A stretch of 62,150 bases of DNA from positions 1 through 62,150 of the forward strand of contig CASEIL010000008.1 of the NCBI GenBank assembly GCA_949288065.1, read 5' to 3'. This DNA is from an uncultured Phascolarctobacterium sp. (GTDB lineage Bacteria > Bacillota > Negativicutes > Acidaminococcales > Acidaminococcaceae). The number at the start of each line of letters is the position of its first letter. Within the stretch, counting starts at the first letter, position 1. The position numbers and the translations under genes were made by a program. Under the pieces are notes generated by a model, which saw only the letters and a program-made list of their open reading frames with translations, did no database searches and had not been told where the DNA came from. Below are positions 58,704-62,150 of this stretch, one piece after another.

Positions 58704-60344
58704 ATGAAGAAAATTTTAAGCATTACGGCGGCGGGGCTGTTAATTGCCGGGCAGGCACTGGCGCAGTCGCCGATACCAACATTTGATAAAGAAGCGGTTA
58801 CAACCCACCCTTATAACCGCACCGGCCACCAGGATGTTATTACCGGCGATGAAGCGCCGCAGGGCGAATACCGCCCCGGCAACACCGGTACGGAAGCAGA
58901 GCCTGCTTTTTACGTTAAAACCATTACGCTGACGGGCTTTGAACTGCCCGATAAAATTGGCCGCTTGCAGGAAATTTTGGAAAAATACCAAAAGCGCAGC
59001 GTAAAAGTGGCAGAGCTTAACCGCCTTACGGCAGAGCTTACAGCCTATGCCAAGGAATGCGGCTACACCGTTGCGCAGGCCGTTGTGCCCCCGCAGGAGG
59101 TTGCAGGCGGCAATTTGGAAATTAAAATTTACGTTGCCGAATACGACGAGGTTGCGCTTACGCAAAACACCACCGACGTTGCGGGCAGCGTGCTGAATAA
59201 CTACCTTAGCGGCTTAAAAAGCGGCGAAACCATTACCGACCGCAAGCTGGAGGACGCCATTAACAACTTAAACGACCTGCCGGGCGTGCAGGCGCGCGCC
59301 GTGCTTAAACCGGGCGGCGAGCCGGGCACAACCAGCCTTGACGTTGAGGCAACCCGCAGGCCGGTGTGGAACAACTATGTGTTTGTTGATAACGGCGGCG
59401 GCTACTGGAGCGGGCGCTATCGCTACGGCTTTAACACCGAAATTAATAACCCCGGCAAAATCGGCGATAAATTTATTTTAAACGGTATGCTCTCCAGCCA
59501 CGACGTTAAAAACTACGGCATCCGCTACGAGCTGCCCGTTGGCAGCCGCGGCACCCGCGTGGGTGTGGCTTACAGCCAGAGCAGTTACGAAATGAGCACC
59601 AACAGCCTTTACGATACGCTCGGCGAATCCAAAGGCCTCAGCCTTTATGGCATGACGCCGGTTTACCGCGACCGCTCGAACCGCATCACAGCTATTTACG
59701 GTTACGACCACCGCGATATTGAGGACGAGCTGCGCTTCAGCGTCAACGAACTTGGCCGCATGAAAACCGAAAAGGACGCCGACGTATGGCATATCGGCAT
59801 CAGCGGCAGCCAGTATAATGTAAACCAGTTTACGCAGTACAGCTTAATTTACTGGTATGGCGATATTAACACCGAAGACATGGATGCCTATTACGACGGC
59901 GGCTACCACAAACTGACGGGCGATTTGCTGAACATTTGGTACGACGGCGACTGGAACTACCGCGTTAAAGCCAGCGGCCAGCTGGCAAACCGCGCGCTGG
60001 ACGGCAGCGAGCAGTTTTATTTGGGCGGCATTAACGGCGTGCGCGCTTACGGCGCGAGCGACGGCTACGGCGACGTGGGCTACCTGGCAACGGCGGAAAT
60101 TCGTCGCGCAACCGGCATTGAAGGGCTGGAAGCGGCAGTGTTTATCGACAACGGCGCTGTTAAAAACAAATTCGACGGCACTATGGACCACCTTGCAGGC
60201 TGGGGCGTAGGCCTGCGCTACGCCAAACCGGGCGACTGGTATGCCCAGCTTGATTACGCCCGCAAAATTGACGCGCGCCCCGACCGCATTGAGCGCGACG
60301 ACCACGACGGCAGGCTGTGGTTCCAACTTTATAAAATGTTTTAA
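58704..60344 (+). CDS. Two-partner secretion outer-membrane translocator (TpsB)
   Basis: FhaC/ShlB-type transporter that exports the TpsA protein encoded next. A signal peptide ends at about ALAQSP. Then come POTRA domains (FYVKTITLTGFELPDKIGRLQEI; LNRLTAELTAYAKECGYTVAQAVVPPQEV) and the 16-strand barrel with alternating aromatic residues, the conserved NGVRAYGASDGYGD loop and a terminal Phe. The ATG at 58704 is set by AGGAG and the signal peptide; an upstream in-frame start is rejected. 546 residues is normal. 54 nt separate it from tpsA. Confidence 0.92.
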   Translation: MKKILSITAAGLLIAGQALAQSPIPTFDKEAVTTHPYNRTGHQDVITGDEAPQGEYRPGNTGTEAEPAFYVKTITLTGFELPDKIGRLQEILEKYQKRSVKVAELNRLTAELTAYAKECGYTVAQAVVPPQEVAGGNLEIKIYVAEYDEVALTQNTTDVAGSVLNNYLSGLKSGETITDRKLEDAINNLNDLPGVQARAVLKPGGEPGTTSLDVEATRRPVWNNYVFVDNGGGYWSGRYRYGFNTEINNPGKIGDKFILNGMLSSHDVKNYGIRYELPVGSRGTRVGVAYSQSSYEMSTNSLYDTLGESKGLSLYGMTPVYRDRSNRITAIYGYDHRDIEDELRFSVNELGRMKTEKDADVWHIGISGSQYNVNQFTQYSLIYWYGDINTEDMDAYYDGGYHKLTGDLLNIWYDGDWNYRVKASGQLANRALDGSEQFYLGGINGVRAYGASDGYGDVGYLATAEIRRATGIEGLEAAVFIDNGAVKNKFDGTMDHLAGWGVGLRYAKPGDWYAQLDYARKIDARPDRIERDDHDGRLWFQLYKMF

Positions 60345-60398
60345 TTTTGTATAAACAGTTTAACTTATTGAAATGGTTAATGTTACGGAGGTTTTATC

Positions 60399-62150
60399 GT
60401 GAGCAAACATAAAAAACTTAAGCGTAATTTGTTAATATGCCTTTTAGCAGGCTCCGCAGTAATGTACACCCTGCCGCTGCACGCTGCAACCAGCGTAGTG
60501 GCAAATAATGCCCTGCCGCAGGGCGGACAGTTCTTTGACGGCAAGGAATTTGTTACAGGTTCTGTGATTGATAATAAGCATCAATTCACTGGAATGGACG
60601 GCAATATTATTGGCAGTATTAGCAAACCTAATGATTTAACTATGAATGTTCATCAAGCCAATCAAAATGCTGTTATTAAATGGGAAAGTTTTGATGTTGG
60701 CGGCAGTGCAACAGTTAATTTTACATCTGATAAAAGTAATTTTAATACTTTAAACTATGTTAACAGTGGTGCTGCTTCGCAAATTTACGGCACAATTAAT
60801 GGCTTGGGCGGTAATATTTATGTTGTAAATACTGCCGGTGTGCAAATAGGGCCAAGCGCACAGATAAATGTGGGCAGTTTACATGTATCAAATAAAAATT
60901 TAGATAAAGTTGATTGGAAAGCAATAAATAATGTAAATCCTGATATTAACCGTATAATGGGACAAGGTACTACCGGTGATGCTGCCTTAATGAGCCTTGG
61001 CAACATCAATGCCAATAAAGTAACCTTTGAAGGCGACGGACGCATTGTTATCGACAGCGAGCGTATTAAAACTGCTGCTGGTGACGAAGTAAATAATAAT
61101 TTTGAAGTACATACCAATGATGCCGGTAATGTTATTATTGGTTATGATGCTTATAATGCTGGAGAAAATAAAGGTACTTATGACGGTAAAGATAAAGAAT
61201 TTAACAATGTATATGTAAACGGTTCTGATACTGCAAGCAATGTTAAAGGCTATATGTGGGTTGAAGATGTTGAACAGCTGCAAGCCATTAACACCAATCT
61301 TGGCGGCAACTATGCACTGAGAAACAGTATTGACGCGACGGGAACGGAACAAGGTGGATTTAACCCCATAGGGCTTAATGATAGTGGCAAGGTTATCGTT
61401 AATGAGGAAGGGAAATACGGTTTTAGCGGTAATTTTGACGGCATCGACTATAATATTTTTGGCTTAAATATTAATAAATCCGATAAAACCAATGTTGGCT
61501 TATTTGGCGTTGCGCATGATGCAAACATTAATAATGTAACGTTAGTTGGCGGCAGTATTACCGGCGGCAGCGTAGTAGGCAGTGTTGTTGGCGCAGCTTT
61601 AGGCAATACGCATATTACTAATGCTACAAACAGTGCTTCTGTAACAGGCAATACTGATGTAGGCGGTATTGTAGGTTATAGCGGCGATGAGCTCAATAAC
61701 ACAGAAAATGGTAATATAGATGATATAAAATCAGATTCATATTTTACAAATCTTATCAATACGGGCACTGTACATAGTAATGGTGAAAATAATGTTTCTG
61801 TAAGTAATGCCGGTGGTCTTATCGGTTATATGTATAACGGTACTTTAGACGGCAACAGCTACAACCTCGGCGATGTATCTGGAACAAAGGCTAACGTCGG
61901 CGGGTTAGTTGGCCGTGCCGTAAATTCTACCATTGGTAATCCTTCTGAAATAAATGGAAAACCTGTTGAAAACGTACAAGTTGTTTATAACCGTTTGGAC
62001 GTTAGCGGTAAATACAACGTCGGCGGCATCGTCGGCAATATGGAAGGCACCACCGTACAAAACGCCGAAAACAGCGGCAACGTAACGGCAACTAATTTCG
62101 ATGAGGATGGAAGTTATACATATCATAGTGCTCAATACAATGGTGAAAAA
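60399..62150 (+). CDS. Filamentous haemagglutinin-like exoprotein (TpsA), 3' end outside window
   Basis: Large secreted adhesin-like protein. The start is GTG at 60399, eight bases after GGAGG; the frame stays open to the window end (584 codons seen). A signal peptide (LICLLAGSAVMYTLPLHAA) is followed by the TPS domain: NAVIKWESFDVGGSATVNF, LNYVNSGAASQIYGTINGLGG, YVVNTAGVQIGPSAQINVG. From about residue 290, after a VEDVEQLQAI segment, GLUG-type repeats begin (YNIFGLNIN..NVGLFG, DVGGIVGYSG, NVGGLVGRAV, NVGGIVGNME). It would be exported by the TpsB encoded upstream and form a beta-helix on the cell surface. Confidence 0.9.
   Translation, partial: MSKHKKLKRNLLICLLAGSAVMYTLPLHAATSVVANNALPQGGQFFDGKEFVTGSVIDNKHQFTGMDGNIIGSISKPNDLTMNVHQANQNAVIKWESFDVGGSATVNFTSDKSNFNTLNYVNSGAASQIYGTINGLGGNIYVVNTAGVQIGPSAQINVGSLHVSNKNLDKVDWKAINNVNPDINRIMGQGTTGDAALMSLGNINANKVTFEGDGRIVIDSERIKTAAGDEVNNNFEVHTNDAGNVIIGYDAYNAGENKGTYDGKDKEFNNVYVNGSDTASNVKGYMWVEDVEQLQAINTNLGGNYALRNSIDATGTEQGGFNPIGLNDSGKVIVNEEGKYGFSGNFDGIDYNIFGLNINKSDKTNVGLFGVAHDANINNVTLVGGSITGGSVVGSVVGAALGNTHITNATNSASVTGNTDVGGIVGYSGDELNNTENGNIDDIKSDSYFTNLINTGTVHSNGENNVSVSNAGGLIGYMYNGTLDGNSYNLGDVSGTKANVGGLVGRAVNSTIGNPSEINGKPVENVQVVYNRLDVSGKYNVGGIVGNMEGTTVQNAENSGNVTATNFDEDGSYTYHSAQYNGEK

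Overview
The window reads as chromosome from a diderm Firmicute of the Negativicutes, most likely an Acidaminococcaceae/Phascolarctobacterium-type gut anaerobe (the genus is a weak guess). It pairs Firmicutes-style strong ribosome binding sites, a TPP riboswitch and a complete Rnf complex with genes that only make sense with an outer membrane: a short LptD, the ADP-heptose pathway, heptosyltransferases, an O-antigen ligase and a two-partner secretion system. No rRNA, tRNA, insertion sequence or CRISPR array was seen.

Layout. 1-10.6 kb: the 3' part of an ABC ATPase, then leftward genes (DMT exporter, zinc-ribbon protein, orphan HlyD-like lipoprotein) and the leftward operon rnfCDGEAB-apbE-nusG_II-Gx transporter. 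10.9-14.4 kb: NlpC/P60 hydrolase, an AAA+ Fis-type regulator without the sigma-54 contact loop, and a Phd/ParE-like toxin-antitoxin pair. 14.5-39.3 kb: a large LPS island, lptD-gmhA-hldE-hldD-gmhB, then a 5.5 kb AT-rich GDP-fucose/fucosyltransferase cassette, waaC-waaF-phosphotransferase, and a second AT-rich block making and transferring a dTDP-Fuc3NAc-type sugar. 39.4-44.4 kb: small protein, yaaA, and an M20 peptidase / gate protein / gate protein / M20 peptidase operon. 44.4-48 kb: TPP riboswitch with thiSFGH and a ThiE-like gene. 48-51.7 kb (minus strand): orphan substrate-binding lipoprotein with a methyltransferase, and an AAA/DUF4143 ATPase. 51.9-58.2 kb: DUF190 protein, FAD oxidoreductase, BMP-family nucleoside-type ABC transporter (no binding protein), two UspA genes. 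58.7 kb to the end: tpsB and the start of a very long tpsA with GLUG-like repeats.

How it works together. Rnf would couple ferredoxin/NAD redox to an ion gradient, with ApbE attaching FMN to RnfG and RnfD. The LPS island covers heptose synthesis, inner-core transfer, two activated deoxysugars, glycosyl and acyl transferases, ligation and outer-membrane insertion. Base composition changes sharply at the fucose cassette and the Fuc3NAc block, so the outer parts of the polysaccharide look acquired on an older, GC-richer core locus.

Most notable: an exact 25-bp direct repeat flanking the fucose cassette and made from the gmhB/waaC junction; an apparent frameshifting deletion in hldE; four GTTATAAC-type palindromes at exact 40-bp spacing before the DUF4143 ATPase gene; G/C homopolymer tracts in surface genes; two look-alike terminator leaders before thiS and before the binding-protein gene; and a regulator lacking both the GAFTGA loop and the arginine finger.
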